Positions 20,003 to 28,580 are shown, numbered from the stretch's first letter. The stretch: 64,000 nt of DNA from an uncultured Candidatus Melainabacteria bacterium (GCA_934754775.1 CAKVIM010000009.1:5745-69744), one strand, 5' to 3'. Numbers and translations: made by a program. Notes: generated from the sequence alone by a model not told the origin.

Positions 20003-21283
20003 CTACTCAGTCTTCTTAAAGATTGCAGAAATGCCATCAGGAGCATCTGGCATTGTTATGGTAATAGTAGGAGTAGTAGCACCATTGCTCCAAGCTACAA
20101 ACTCATGGCTCTCCAATGCTTCTGCTTCAAGCTGGATAGTTGTACCTACACTATATTCCTTGCTTTCACTTGCAGTAATATAGCTGCCACCAACCTTTAC
20201 CTTACCCATGGTTGCGTCGAAGCCAACGAAGAAGGTGTTCTTCTGATAATCGCCCTGCCAAACCACACCAGGAGTCAACGAACCTGTTGACATTGCAAAA
20301 TCAGAAGGGTTGACGTTGACAACTCTTGTTCCCTGAACTGATTGAAGCTGCCATACTACATCCAAGTTGTCAGTACCGCTACCAATCTGAACACTGATAC
20401 TGTTGTAAGAGTCGAGTGAATTTACGCCATACTGAAGATTGTTCTCTGTATAGGCCATCATTCGGTCGCCCTTACCATAGTCCTGTGAAGGAACAAAAAT
20501 CACAAATGGGTACTCTTGAACCTGCCAGTTGCCTTTCTCTGCTCCATCAAGCATCTTGACAGTACGGATTGCGCGGTTCTTGTTAGCATAAGAATCCTGC
20601 AAGACAGTTGAAAGTTCAACGGAAATCAAAACCCTTGCCACTTTGCGTTTCAAGGCTGGCGACCAAGCATTGTAGAATGTTCGGAAAGTATTCCAAGCCT
20701 CAGTATCTGTCTCGTCAGTAATCGGCGACAAGTCGATTGCGTCTACCTGTATAAGATTCTTACGAGCAAGAGAAATACGACCATTGGCCATATCTTTGGC
20801 GATATTGGTATTGAAGCCATCGTAGAGACCTAAAGCCTTAGTATCTTCATCCTCGCTGTCAGCATTCTTCTTGTCACCCCAGAAAAGGTTTGCAAAAAGG
20901 TCGTCGGTATAGTTCGCGATGATTGCCTTGACAGCAAGCTCTGCAAGAGGATAGCTAAACTTAGCTGAGCCATCTACCTTATAAGGAGTCTCGATATATC
21001 GATCTTGGTTATCACTATATCGGTTCCAAGCTTGCTGAGCAACAAGCGCACGCTCCTCGATATAGCCAAGCGAGCTGCTTATTGCTTCGCCAACCTTCTT
21101 GCGACGAGTAGTGCCACCCTTGCGATTGAATACTGTTTGAGTATCTTTGAACTGTACACCAGAAATTACCTGAATGCCCAAACGTGCAAGCTCTCCAGGA
21201 TTAGCGTAAGCAGCTCCCATTATTGCCTGGCTCTTAAAGCGGTCGGCAATGTGAGTTAGATAACTGGTACTAATCATTCCCAT
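20003..21283 (-). CDS. Major capsid protein with C-terminal Ig/InlB-repeat-like domain
   Basis: 426 residues, ATG 21283 (a second ATG is two codons in). It follows the protease-scaffold gene, the usual place for the major capsid protein. The main part (about 1-360) is mixed alpha/beta with a basic N-arm (NRKGGTTRRKKVG, about 53-65). Residues about 363-426 form a separate module (VGGSYITASESKEYSVGTT, then LESHEFVAWSNGATTPT and an ITITMPDA-type ending) that matches the bacterial surface-repeat pattern 'G-x-F-x-x-W-S-(D/N)-G-x-x-x-P'. This module would project from the capsid. Confidence 0.75.
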   Translation of the reverse strand: MGMISTSYLTHIADRFKSQAIMGAAYANPGELARLGIQVISGVQFKDTQTVFNRKGGTTRRKKVGEAISSSLGYIEERALVAQQAWNRYSDNQDRYIETPYKVDGSAKFSYPLAELAVKAIIANYTDDLFANLFWGDKKNADSEDEDTKALGLYDGFNTNIAKDMANGRISLARKNLIQVDAIDLSPITDETDTEAWNTFRTFYNAWSPALKRKVARVLISVELSTVLQDSYANKNRAIRTVKMLDGAEKGNWQVQEYPFVIFVPSQDYGKGDRMMAYTENNLQYGVNSLDSYNSISVQIGSGTDNLDVVWQLQSVQGTRVVNVNPSDFAMSTGSLTPGVVWQGDYQKNTFFVGFDATMGKVKVGGSYITASESKEYSVGTTIQLEAEALESHEFVAWSNGATTPTITITMPDAPDGISAIFKKTE

Positions 21284-21343
21284 ATTCCTTTAAATTTTGA
21301 GTTAATTACTGTTTGTGTTGTTAAAATTGAAGATTAGAAGCGG

Positions 21344-21895
21344 TTAGCCACCGTAAGCATTGTGTGCGATTTTAGCGTTGTATTCATCCATACGCTTTTT
21401 ATTCTCTGCAGGCGACAAAGAACTGTCATACTGAGGAACCTCGCAAACAAAACCTTCAGCCTGTACACCATTACCATTGTTGGAAGGAGAAGGACCTGCT
21501 GCTGGACTCTCGCCTGGATTGTTTGCAAGTGCAGTTACCTGATCACGTAAATCAGAAATGGTCTGCTCATTCTCGGTAAGAGTCTGAGTCTGGGTCTCGA
21601 TAGTACCCGACAACTCTGAAGTCTTCTGCAGCAACTCGTCAACCTCGGTTATCTTTGCGTCGAGTTGCGCCTGCAAGTTAGCCAACTTTGCTTCATACTC
21701 TGCCTTTGCAGCGTCGAGGGCTTTCTGACCATCAGCCTTTGCATTCACGACCTGAGCTTCATAAGCCTGGCGACTCTGCTGAATGTTGGCAACAAGGTTA
21801 TCAACCAAAGGAGCGTTCAAAAAGACTCCCTCTTCGCTGGCATGTAGTTCGGTAACTCCACACAGCATAGCTACTGTCTGATAATTCTTTTCCAT
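21344..21895 (-). CDS. Nested scaffold protein (internal start in protease gene)
   Basis: In-frame ATG at 21893-21895 begins MEKNYQTVAMLCG, right after the linker that ends the protease domain. It is preceded on the minus strand by a run of A/T bases (AACAAAAATAGAAAAC) like those before many starts in this genome. The 183-residue product would be the coiled-coil scaffold without protease, like Nu3 inside C of lambda. This is inferred from layout; expression is unproven. Confidence 0.45.
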   Translation of the reverse strand: MEKNYQTVAMLCGVTELHASEEGVFLNAPLVDNLVANIQQSRQAYEAQVVNAKADGQKALDAAKAEYEAKLANLQAQLDAKITEVDELLQKTSELSGTIETQTQTLTENEQTISDLRDQVTALANNPGESPAAGPSPSNNGNGVQAEGFVCEVPQYDSSLSPAENKKRMDEYNAKIAHNAYGG

Positions 21896-22897
21896 GTTTT
21901 CTATTTTTGTTAATTTTAGATTTTTTGTCGATGCAAAACCAATACCTGCCGAATGAGAAGACTGAGAACTGGCACCATCATTACCAGAAGTCGGTTTGTG
22001 CGATGCTCGATAAAGTTCATCTATACGTGCTAAACATTGAGCATAATTCTTCTGACCATCTACAAGTATGCCTTCAACCTCTGAGCAGGCAAACATTCTA
22101 CCGCCAAGGTGAACATCGTCTTTAACTTTAGGGCAAGCAGCCTTTACAACAGCAAAAAATTCCGACTCCAACTTGTCGAGATCGGCTATCAAGATTTTAT
22201 AATCGCCTTCATCAGCTGCACGTTTCCATTCATTTTTATGAATTGAATGAGTGGAATACACCTCGTGGAAGGTTTCACCAGTTTCAGCCTTCTCACCATC
22301 CTTCATGCTATACCATGCAGCCATCACACCAATGCTTCCCACCTTGTCGGCAGGATTCATGTAATAGCGTTCATCACTCAAAGCAGCGATATACATTCCT
22401 GCCGAAGCTGCCATACCATCGATATGAGCAATGACAGGTAATTTCTTTGAGCGTGCATATTCAAAGGCGTACTTATAATCCGCAATAGCCGAAGCTGCAC
22501 CACCTGGCGTATTGAGATAAATAAGAAAACCGATACAATGCTTGTTGTCAGCATTACGAAGAATAATGTTACGGTGATCTTTACTGCCGTATGAGCAAGC
22601 GCCACCATTTCGAGTGACAGGTCCTTCGATTTTTATCACACAGATATATGTCTCATCATCTTCCTCGTCAGCATCCATATCGCCATCCCAATCTTCATCA
22701 TCCTCGTGCATCAAGTGCGAGACATGAAATTGACCGTCTTTGTTCCGGCGTTCGATAGCAGCTAAAACAAAATTAGTGTCGTCAAACAAAGCATGATTTT
22801 TTCGGTTGCTCTCAATCTGGTCGCGGTAAAGGCGAACGAAAGGAGCATCCATCATCAGCAACTTCATTGTCAGAATTTCGTGAAGACCTTTTATCAT
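21344..22897 (-). CDS. Prohead S49-family protease fused to scaffold
   Basis: I place the start at ATG 22897 (MIKGLHEILTMKLL), giving 517 residues, because a late promoter lies between 22927 and 22961. The S49/SppA-like domain (about 85-290) has NTPGGAASAIADY, the nucleophile context DGMAASAGMYIAA, and a Lys in NPADKVGSIGVMAA that suits the Ser-Lys dyad. Residues about 335-470 are a long coiled coil (KALDAAKAEYEAKLANLQAQ) and serve as scaffold. The protein would mature the prohead by cleaving scaffold and itself. An internal start can give scaffold alone. Confidence 0.8.
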   Translation of the reverse strand: MIKGLHEILTMKLLMMDAPFVRLYRDQIESNRKNHALFDDTNFVLAAIERRNKDGQFHVSHLMHEDDEDWDGDMDADEEDDETYICVIKIEGPVTRNGGACSYGSKDHRNIILRNADNKHCIGFLIYLNTPGGAASAIADYKYAFEYARSKKLPVIAHIDGMAASAGMYIAALSDERYYMNPADKVGSIGVMAAWYSMKDGEKAETGETFHEVYSTHSIHKNEWKRAADEGDYKILIADLDKLESEFFAVVKAACPKVKDDVHLGGRMFACSEVEGILVDGQKNYAQCLARIDELYRASHKPTSGNDGASSQSSHSAGIGFASTKNLKLTKIENMEKNYQTVAMLCGVTELHASEEGVFLNAPLVDNLVANIQQSRQAYEAQVVNAKADGQKALDAAKAEYEAKLANLQAQLDAKITEVDELLQKTSELSGTIETQTQTLTENEQTISDLRDQVTALANNPGESPAAGPSPSNNGNGVQAEGFVCEVPQYDSSLSPAENKKRMDEYNAKIAHNAYGG

Positions 22898-22926
22898 TGT
22901 TGTGTTTGCGATTTTATTGTACAACA

Positions 22927-22961
22927 CAAATTTACAAAATGCAAAAAGCGTAAAGGACACA
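22927..22961 (-). promoter_or_regulatory. Late-class promoter, variant spacing
   Basis: Minus strand TGTGTCC (plus 22955-22961), 23-nt gap, then TAAATTTG (plus 22927-22934). It drives the protease/capsid operon from ATG 22897. Both the box (TGTG for TTTG) and the spacing differ slightly from the six exact copies. Confidence 0.6.
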
Positions 22962-22993
22962 TTAATTGTACGTTTACCATCAAAATTGGGCAA

Positions 22994-23030
22994 ACAAAAA
23001 AGGCAACAACTCTTCACGAGCTATTGCCTT
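22994..23030 (-). terminator. Intrinsic terminator
   Basis: 13-bp stem with G-U pairs (plus 23000-23012 with 23018-23030), 5-nt loop, then TTTTTTG on the minus strand. It ends the thyX-side transcript before the capsid promoter. Confidence 0.75.
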
Positions 23031-23122
23031 ACCTTGGTTATAAAAATGCGTTCAGAATTTTTAAGAGACGCTTCCCTAATTCTTCGACATCAAATAAAAC
23101 TAAATCTATGATCTAAAAAACG

Positions 23123-23638
23123 TTATTTCTCTACAACTTCTATCATATTAGAATATGACTTACCTGTAATCTTTACTGTTGCCGTAGTACCATCATTGGC
23201 TCCGGCATTAATTGTCTCAATTGCAGAACCTCGCGGAAAACAATAGAGCAAACGACTCGAACCGTTAGCATACCTTAATATAATAGAGAAATTCACATCC
23301 TTAAAGGCTTCTGCCGCCAGTTGTGAACTTAAAATGTTATCATTTATCCCCGATATTCCTGTAACTTGAACCTCGTGGGTAAAAATCACACCACTATTTG
23401 CTGTTGCCTGCGAGGTCTTAAAACTAATTTTTGCGTCCTCTTCGAGCTCTACCAATATTTTAGATTCAACATCATCAGAAATATATCTTATAGAAAAATA
23501 AGGAGGTCTACGAAAAGAGGCAAGAACCTGAGTTATCATAGGTATCGTTGGTGGAAGAGCAATACCTAAATCACAATTCGGATAGATATCGATAGCACGT
23601 ATATTGTCATCTATCAATTCTGTACATTTACTATTCAT
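23123..23638 (-). CDS. Hypothetical beta-rich protein
   Basis: 171 residues, ATG 23638. Strand-rich with Gly/Asn turns (ILRYANGSSRLLYCFPRG), no signal peptide. It lies between thyX-side genes and the capsid terminator. A weak TTTGTCC box on the minus strand near 23666-23672 is not followed by a good -7 box. It could be a small virion protein. Function unknown. Confidence 0.45.
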   Translation of the reverse strand: MNSKCTELIDDNIRAIDIYPNCDLGIALPPTIPMITQVLASFRRPPYFSIRYISDDVESKILVELEEDAKISFKTSQATANSGVIFTHEVQVTGISGINDNILSSQLAAEAFKDVNFSIILRYANGSSRLLYCFPRGSAIETINAGANDGTTATVKITGKSYSNMIEVVEK

Positions 23639-23734
23639 AATACAATATTTTTATTAAAAAGTTGCTCGGACAAAAATTACCACGTTTTCCCCCGATTTTT
23701 AACTTAAATTAATGTCATGTTTAACAATCTAAAT

Positions 23735-24460
23735 TTATTTTGACGCTATTGACTTCTTTTCATCAGTATAGATAATGCGTAAAGCTTCCATATTCTTTTG
23801 CTCCTTCAAGCTGCGTTTACAGTTCTTTGGAGCTAATTTGCGTTCAAGCATTTTTCGTAAACTATCACGTTCCTTACCAGTTCGCGAACCTCTAATATTA
23901 TGAGCCTCCAAAAAGCGTTCATATAAATCAATATTGGTACGATTCACATTAAGTTCCTCCTCGACACGCTTGTTAGCTAAATACCAATCGTAAAACACCG
24001 ATTTAAAATTAGCAATTAAAAATTTTCGTAAGGCAGCTGCAGAACTTCTATCAAGAGCGTAATTGTCATTAGTAGGATAGAAACGACCTTCTCTATATAT
24101 TTGCTTAGGTATCTCGATACAGAGAAAATCGCTACTATTCAATTTGTCGTTATTCGTCGTATTAGTAAGCAAACAAACCTCTTCAGAAGTCAACCATGTG
24201 TCAGGATTACGATTCAAAACTTTACTCGAAGAAACGGGCGACTTACCAATACACATAGTCTTCCAAGTATTCTGCGAGAAGCAACCACGAACTATTTGTT
24301 CATTAACAGTGGTAAAATGCAAGCCACGAACGAGTAAGTTGTATGGGTGAGTGCCTGGAGTAAAAACATAAGGATCACTACAAAGGAGAAGATTATTTGA
24401 ATCTTCACCTCTGTAATAATCTGCGTATAATGAATTTATTCTAAGATATATCTTACCCAT
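23735..24460 (-). CDS. Hypothetical protein
   Basis: 241 residues, ATG 24460. The N-terminal half is mixed alpha/beta (KIYLRINSLYADYYRGED); the C-terminal 60 residues are strongly basic (RKMLERKLAPKNCKRSLKEQ), consistent with nucleic-acid contact. Follows thyX by 56 bp. No family recognised. Confidence 0.45.
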   Translation of the reverse strand: MGKIYLRINSLYADYYRGEDSNNLLLCSDPYVFTPGTHPYNLLVRGLHFTTVNEQIVRGCFSQNTWKTMCIGKSPVSSSKVLNRNPDTWLTSEEVCLLTNTTNNDKLNSSDFLCIEIPKQIYREGRFYPTNDNYALDRSSAAALRKFLIANFKSVFYDWYLANKRVEEELNVNRTNIDLYERFLEAHNIRGSRTGKERDSLRKMLERKLAPKNCKRSLKEQKNMEALRIIYTDEKKSIASK

Positions 24461-24516
24461 ATCTCAACTACTAATTTATCATAATTGTCATTATCGATAA
24501 ATAAAATTACCGATTC

Positions 24517-25413
24517 CTACACATCAATTATTCCTTCAGCAAGGAACGGAATGAAGGTTTTCATTTCAATCAGGATAAGCTGACATAATTCTTTAGCATC
24601 AGGATGTGGAGCGCCAGTAGTTCCTCGTAAACGAAGATCAAAGATATCATGCCATTCTTTACAACTATAAGTATATACCACCTTAGTAGCCGTTTCCAAT
24701 GGCAACACGCCACGAGCATGCTGCGGCTGCATACCATGGCGAGTGAGATAAAGATAACTTTTTTCAGCTACCCACCATGCTAAACGCATAGCCCATTGAT
24801 GTTTTCTTGGCAATCTTCTAAAACCTTCTGGTTCACAAATACAGATCTGCCCACCATGCTTATTAAAATTAACATATCTGGTACTCTGCTCGGCAATGGC
24901 ATTAGGCGACTTTCTGTTTAGTTCCCTCGAAGTTGATATTTGTGTGGTGCAGCAAACAGTAACACGTACTGTCATCAACACCGCCTGTCGCCATGCCGTA
25001 GGCAGTTCCTTTGCCATACGAATATAATAAGCCTCGCTAACAGAATACTCAGATAGACGATGGCACAATCTTTCGTGTTCTAACACGAACTGACCATTCA
25101 AAGCAAGAAAAACGGGGCTTGCTATATCCTTATCTTTGCGTTTCCTGGAAGTAATACGCACACAGCCACAATATGGGTTGCTCTGCAGATAAAGTATTAT
25201 TCCTGCACTCATCTTATGGCCTTTAGGGAGGTAAAAATAATATGTTGAATGGCGAAACATCGAAAGATGTTTTCTATTTACTAAGCTCTGTATAAGAGCA
25301 GTATCTGTGCCTGTCGCCTGACTTGCATAGCAAACACGAGCGCAACGAGCAATATGACTTTCGTCATCTTGCCCTTGCGCCCACAATTCAACTTTTGCAG
25401 ATATTTGTTTCAT
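24517..25413 (-). CDS. thyX: Flavin-dependent thymidylate synthase (ThyX), divergent motif
   Basis: 298 residues, ATG 25413. The ThyX signature region is clear: SRELNRKSPNAIAEQSTRY at 162-180 lines up residue for residue with the family pattern SRE-x-x-RHR-x7-S-x-R-Y. Other supports are HLSMFRHSTYYF (49-60) and the C-terminal LRGTTGAPHPDAKELCQLI. ThyX makes dTMP from dUMP using FAD, NADPH and methylene-THF, supplying thymine for phage DNA. Two positions of the RHR triad read K168 and S169, so activity may be altered. It lies 3' of the large RNA candidate. Confidence 0.8.
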   Translation of the reverse strand: MKQISAKVELWAQGQDDESHIARCARVCYASQATGTDTALIQSLVNRKHLSMFRHSTYYFYLPKGHKMSAGIILYLQSNPYCGCVRITSRKRKDKDIASPVFLALNGQFVLEHERLCHRLSEYSVSEAYYIRMAKELPTAWRQAVLMTVRVTVCCTTQISTSRELNRKSPNAIAEQSTRYVNFNKHGGQICICEPEGFRRLPRKHQWAMRLAWWVAEKSYLYLTRHGMQPQHARGVLPLETATKVVYTYSCKEWHDIFDLRLRGTTGAPHPDAKELCQLILIEMKTFIPFLAEGIIDV

Positions 25414-25444
25414 TTATTTCTCTCAAATTTTAATTGGTCAGTAT

Positions 25445-26290
25445 AAAAAGAGCGACACTCAAAAAACTACGCCATCAGTCAGCAACCATGAGCAATAAGT
25501 AGACTAACCAAACATAGAAAAACGATGCCGCTCTAACTATCTACACCATGTTGTCAATAACAACATAGCGCAGACGGAAGTCGTTTTTTTATATAGGACC
25601 GTGCGAATCAACCTTATTTTAAGTAAGCGGAAACAGAAATAAGGAATATCCTGCCGGCTGCAGACTTGATTATGCTGAAACATTCTTTTTAACTTATATC
25701 ATTTATATGGCTTTAGATTTTGCAAACTTACTTAACACCAGGAGTTCAATGTCTGTTATCAGCAGTCTATTCCTAATTCTGTTTTTCGCTTAATATCTTT
25801 AAGCACGAAATAATACTCCTCTACAGATTAATACAACGATGGGAATGCCGCCAATGGCAACTTTTTAGGTAATAAAGTCAATGTTCCCAGTTCATGCGCT
25901 TATTTGTGTCAGAGCTTAGCCCCTCAGATACGAACGCTCTTTCTTTACCTCTTCAGATTATATCGCGCCAACCTCCTACAATATATATATGCCGCCAAAC
26001 TTTAGAACGATTATTGTCTTGCCATATTTGAGCTATTGAATTATCCTTTGCGCTCATTCCTCTCGTTTCATTCAGCGCAATCTCTTTTTATTACGGTTGT
26101 CATAACCGCGAGAGAGAGACTTCCGAAGCAAATCCAAAAGTCTTAATGACAAGAAACATACATTAATATGAGGTTCGAGGTTGTCCCAGACTTCCTATTG
26201 GCGAAGACTAATTGCCTATAGAAACCACCGACGACATTCACCACGTTGTAATCTCAGAGAAGTGTATATTCAATGCAAGTAGTCAAAGAT
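25445..26290 (-). ncRNA. Candidate large structured non-coding RNA (~850 nt)
   Basis: No frame of useful length is open on either strand between thyX and the primase-like gene, although the genome is otherwise tightly packed. On the minus strand I see many stems: 26104-26108/26094-26098; 26074-26080 with 26048-26054 (7 bp); a bulged stem at 25786-25810; 25651-25663; 25637-25644 with 25612-25619 (8 bp); a 12-bp hairpin at 25543-25571; and a 3' closing stem of 10 pairs starting 25529-25534 with 25449-25454, followed by five U. This looks like a phage giant RNA (compare ROOL/GOLLD by size only). The 5' end is not fixed and the class is unknown. Confidence 0.55.
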
Positions 26291-26307
26291 CTCTTTATAT
26301 ATAATGG

Positions 26308-27351
26308 TTATTCAACCATCATGTATGTTTTTTTTCTGTACAATTCTGCTCTTTGTTCCTTAGTCAGTTCTACACCTGCTTTATTGCAAAGACCGAAGAA
26401 CTTCTCTATCGTAACCTTACCTGGAGCATTTCTAAAGCGAACACAGGCATCATACTGGCGAAGACATTGCCTCTCATCATAATTTTTATAATATTTAGAA
26501 AGACGATTAAACCAGTCTTTACCCAATTCAGCATCAAAACGCGCCAAAGCCAAGCCCATTTGAAACCAATCCTCATAACCAGGAGCAATATCCAACTGAC
26601 GTGATTCTATGTTTTTAACCAACATTTCAATACAATCCGTTGTGAAATCCTTATCATATACTGAAGATATGTTAGTTCTTGCAGCATTCTGATAATGACG
26701 TTGCTCCAACATGCCTTGTTGTATAGCTGCAGGCAGACCTGTATAAGGAATTGCATTTTCGTTAATATATGGTTCCATATCAAACGAAGCTATTCTCAAA
26801 CGAGTTATATCACGGCAAGCCTTATCGAGGGTAATACCCAAACGAGAATACTCTTTACGCAAAGCGTCGAAATGTTCGCCATGGCGCTCAGGATAAGCTA
26901 ACCTCACCATCACGAAGTAGCCCAAACCCGAACATGACTTAATTATGGCAGCTGTCTCAGGTCTATCCTTCAGACATAGCTTAATCTCGTCAAGGTCTTG
27001 CTGTTTATTATCTTGGAAGTCGATATCCAACGCAATGAAACCAGTATAAGACGTAAGCAAATCGGTGCGTCGTCCCTGCTCGAAATAGCCACTCAGTGTA
27101 GCACTCGGTAATCCTATCTTCAGTTCCCTGACTACAGGATCCTTTTTAGCAGCTTCAAGCCCTTTTTCAGAGACAACCTCCATAAGCTTAGCTCTATATC
27201 GCTCTACCTCGTCTTGCCAGTAGCCTCCAAACAGGAAGTCGGAAAGAGACATGGAACGCAGGTAACTATGAGTATTATAATCATAGTATTCACCACGACG
27301 GTCTCTAACATCCTTAAAGATGGAACAACTAACATCAAAGATACTGCTCAT
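26308..27351 (-). CDS. Primase-like protein (BT4734/VirE-N + PriCT domains)
   Basis: 347 residues, ATG 27351. The N-terminal part (about 60-200) has the archaeo-eukaryotic-primase-like features of the BT4734/VirE-N family: SYTGFIALDIDFQDN (acidic metal-binding DxD) and KSCSGLGYFVMVRL, then TRLRIASFDMEPYIN. The C-terminal part (about 265-330) matches PriCT: DWFQMGLALARFDAELGKDWF and FRNAPGKVTIEKFFGLCNKAG. No helicase is attached, so it probably works with the separate 1,194-residue ATPase. An early-class promoter lies upstream. Confidence 0.75.
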   Translation of the reverse strand: MSSIFDVSCSIFKDVRDRRGEYYDYNTHSYLRSMSLSDFLFGGYWQDEVERYRAKLMEVVSEKGLEAAKKDPVVRELKIGLPSATLSGYFEQGRRTDLLTSYTGFIALDIDFQDNKQQDLDEIKLCLKDRPETAAIIKSCSGLGYFVMVRLAYPERHGEHFDALRKEYSRLGITLDKACRDITRLRIASFDMEPYINENAIPYTGLPAAIQQGMLEQRHYQNAARTNISSVYDKDFTTDCIEMLVKNIESRQLDIAPGYEDWFQMGLALARFDAELGKDWFNRLSKYYKNYDERQCLRQYDACVRFRNAPGKVTIEKFFGLCNKAGVELTKEQRAELYRKKTYMMVE

Positions 27352-27378
27352 GTTTCATATTGCTTCTGTTTACGTTTG

Positions 27379-27431
27379 CAAAGATAGATAATATTTTCAA
27401 TATAAATATTAAATTCATATATTAAATATTT
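27379..27431 (-). promoter_or_regulatory. Early-class promoter with shared AT-rich operator
   Basis: Minus strand TATCTTTG (plus 27379-27386). Exactly 23 nt further upstream lies a 22-nt AT-rich box (plus 27410-27431) that is identical to one upstream of the 50.8-kb replication promoter at the same distance. The leader to ATG 27351 is about 20 nt. Confidence 0.65.
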
Positions 27432-27584
27432 ATATTTCACGTTTTTTAACTGCGTTATACTATCTTTTCGCATTCTACATATTTTATATATATTATAAAT
27501 ACCAACACATCCATCTTTAATAACTTTTTATTGCTTGTTTGGAATAATTAAAACACAAAACCATTCTATATATAAGTTGTTTAG

Positions 27585-27592
27585 TATATTTG
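27585..27592 (+). promoter_or_regulatory. -7 box of the 85-aa gene
   Basis: TATATTTG at 27585-27592, a consensus Bacteroidota -7 box, about 46 bp before ATG 27638. No good -33 element at 19-22 nt is visible. Confidence 0.4.
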
Positions 27593-27637
27593 CACCGTAA
27601 ATATAAGATATCAACCTCTATAAAAAACAAAACCACT

Positions 27638-27895
27638 ATGGCGAAAGTAATACATGTGCATCTATTAGTAGGAACGCACAACAAACTAAAAGATTTCTAC
27701 TTTAGTTCGATAGCTGCAGTATACACAGTTCTAACCTCTAAAGAAGTTGGCGCAACTCTAAGCTATCTTCAGCATGCAGGACTATCTGGCAATGGCACCG
27801 TGATAACGAAGAGAGCCATCATCAAACAGTCAACTCTCATATCTATACAACGAGGCTTAACCAACCGCAACGATAGCCAAGGTCGAAAACCATAA
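27638..27895 (+). CDS. Small conserved-looking protein
   Basis: 85 residues from ATG 27638 (MAKVIHVHLLVG); an upstream ATG at 27590 overlaps the -7 box and is unlikely. Layout: beta-strand, FYFSSIAAVYTVLT helix, then HAGLSGNGTVITKRAIIKQSTLI. I recall small proteins with this core (HAGLSG...KRAIIKQS) in Bacteroidales mobile DNA, without known function. It is one of few plus-strand genes, isolated, followed by a terminator and by a repeat array. It might be a regulator or a replication-linked factor. Confidence 0.6.
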   Translation: MAKVIHVHLLVGTHNKLKDFYFSSIAAVYTVLTSKEVGATLSYLQHAGLSGNGTVITKRAIIKQSTLISIQRGLTNRNDSQGRKP

Positions 27896-27914
27896 TCGAT
27901 CTTGGCTGTTTTTC
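27875..27914 (+). terminator. Intrinsic terminator
   Basis: 11-bp stem AGCCAAGGTCG (27875-27885) with 27897-27907, one G-U pair, then GTTTTTC. The stem overlaps the end of the 85-aa gene. Confidence 0.75.
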
Positions 27915-27940
27915 GTTTCATAATAAGCATATAAAATTAT

Positions 27941-27998
27941 CAGCCTACTGAAAATGAATTATCAGCCTATTGAAAATCATTTTCAGCCTACTGATATT
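27941..27998 (+). repeat. Three-copy 22-bp direct repeat array (A)
   Basis: CAGCCTAYTGAAAAT begins at 27941, 27963 and 27984 (spacing 22 and 21). The third copy ends in CTGATATTTTTT. The same three-copy array, with the same modified third copy, is found at 58922. The unit is unrelated to the iterons at the rep gene. Confidence 0.8.
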
Positions 27999-27999
27999 T

Positions 28000-28464
28000 T
28001 TTTATTTCCTATAAGTTGTTTTTCACCCCAACTTTTACTTTATTTTTAGTCCTCGACAAAATGTCAGGCTTTGCCATAAGTTTGCCACACTTTTGCCTAA
28101 GATTTGCCTTATATATAAAATACTTATTTTCTTGATTTTCATCTACTTACGTAGAAAAATGCCATTTTTATTCTCTTTTATATATATTAAAACACACGTA
28201 GGAGAAAAAATAAAAATAAAATTAATGGGGATTTGTTGCATTTTTGTTTACAGCAAAGCAAATATATAAATATACGCTTTTTCGCTTCAATTCTGTTTCA
28301 CTCAAGCAGTATATCTCAATTTTGGCTATATGTCACGGAGTGACAAAAATGTTATTTTATATATATTTTAGGGTAAAGGGATTTTACTTTATGTAAAAAT
28401 ATGCAATATCGGGGATAATATTGACAACTTTCATGGGTTTATATTGCCCCAATATAGGCAAATT
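28000..28464. other. Gene-free AT-rich stretch
   Basis: No coding frame on either strand. It holds long A/T runs and one small palindrome, TGTCACGGAGTGACA, near 28332-28346. Nothing else is recognisable. Its place between the repeat array and the half-site cluster suggests a regulatory or replication region. Confidence 0.4.
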
Positions 28465-28555
28465 GGACATTTTGGTCTGTAACTTATTGATAATCAATTC
28501 TGTCCAAAAATGTCCGGTATCGGACAAAAATCCTATGACGGACAAAAAATGTCCG
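28465..28555. promoter_or_regulatory. Cluster of TGTCC/GGACA half-sites
   Basis: Six half-sites lie within 91 bp: GGACA at 28465, TGTCC at 28501 and 28511, CGGACA at 28521 and 28539, TGTCCG at 28550. They form two inverted repeats (TGTCCG-GTAT-CGGACA and CGGACA-AAAAA-TGTCCG). Two of the sites read TTTGTCC on the minus strand, the same box as the late promoters, but no -7 box follows at 25 nt. Confidence 0.6.
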
Positions 28556-28580
28556 GAGGCGAAAAATATGGCTCAGATAC

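Noticed and set aside
23666..23672. A further late promoter (TTTGTCC on the minus strand)
   Set aside because: No TAnnTTTG box at 23-25 nt; the nearest, TATTGTAT, does not fit.
26161..26190. tRNA gene suggested by GGTTCGAGG
   Set aside because: No matching T-arm, acceptor stem or anticodon arm could be built on either strand; no tRNA was found in the window.
25445..26290. Group I or II intron in the gene-free region
   Set aside because: It does not interrupt a gene, and I saw no intron-encoded protein or recognisable domain V.
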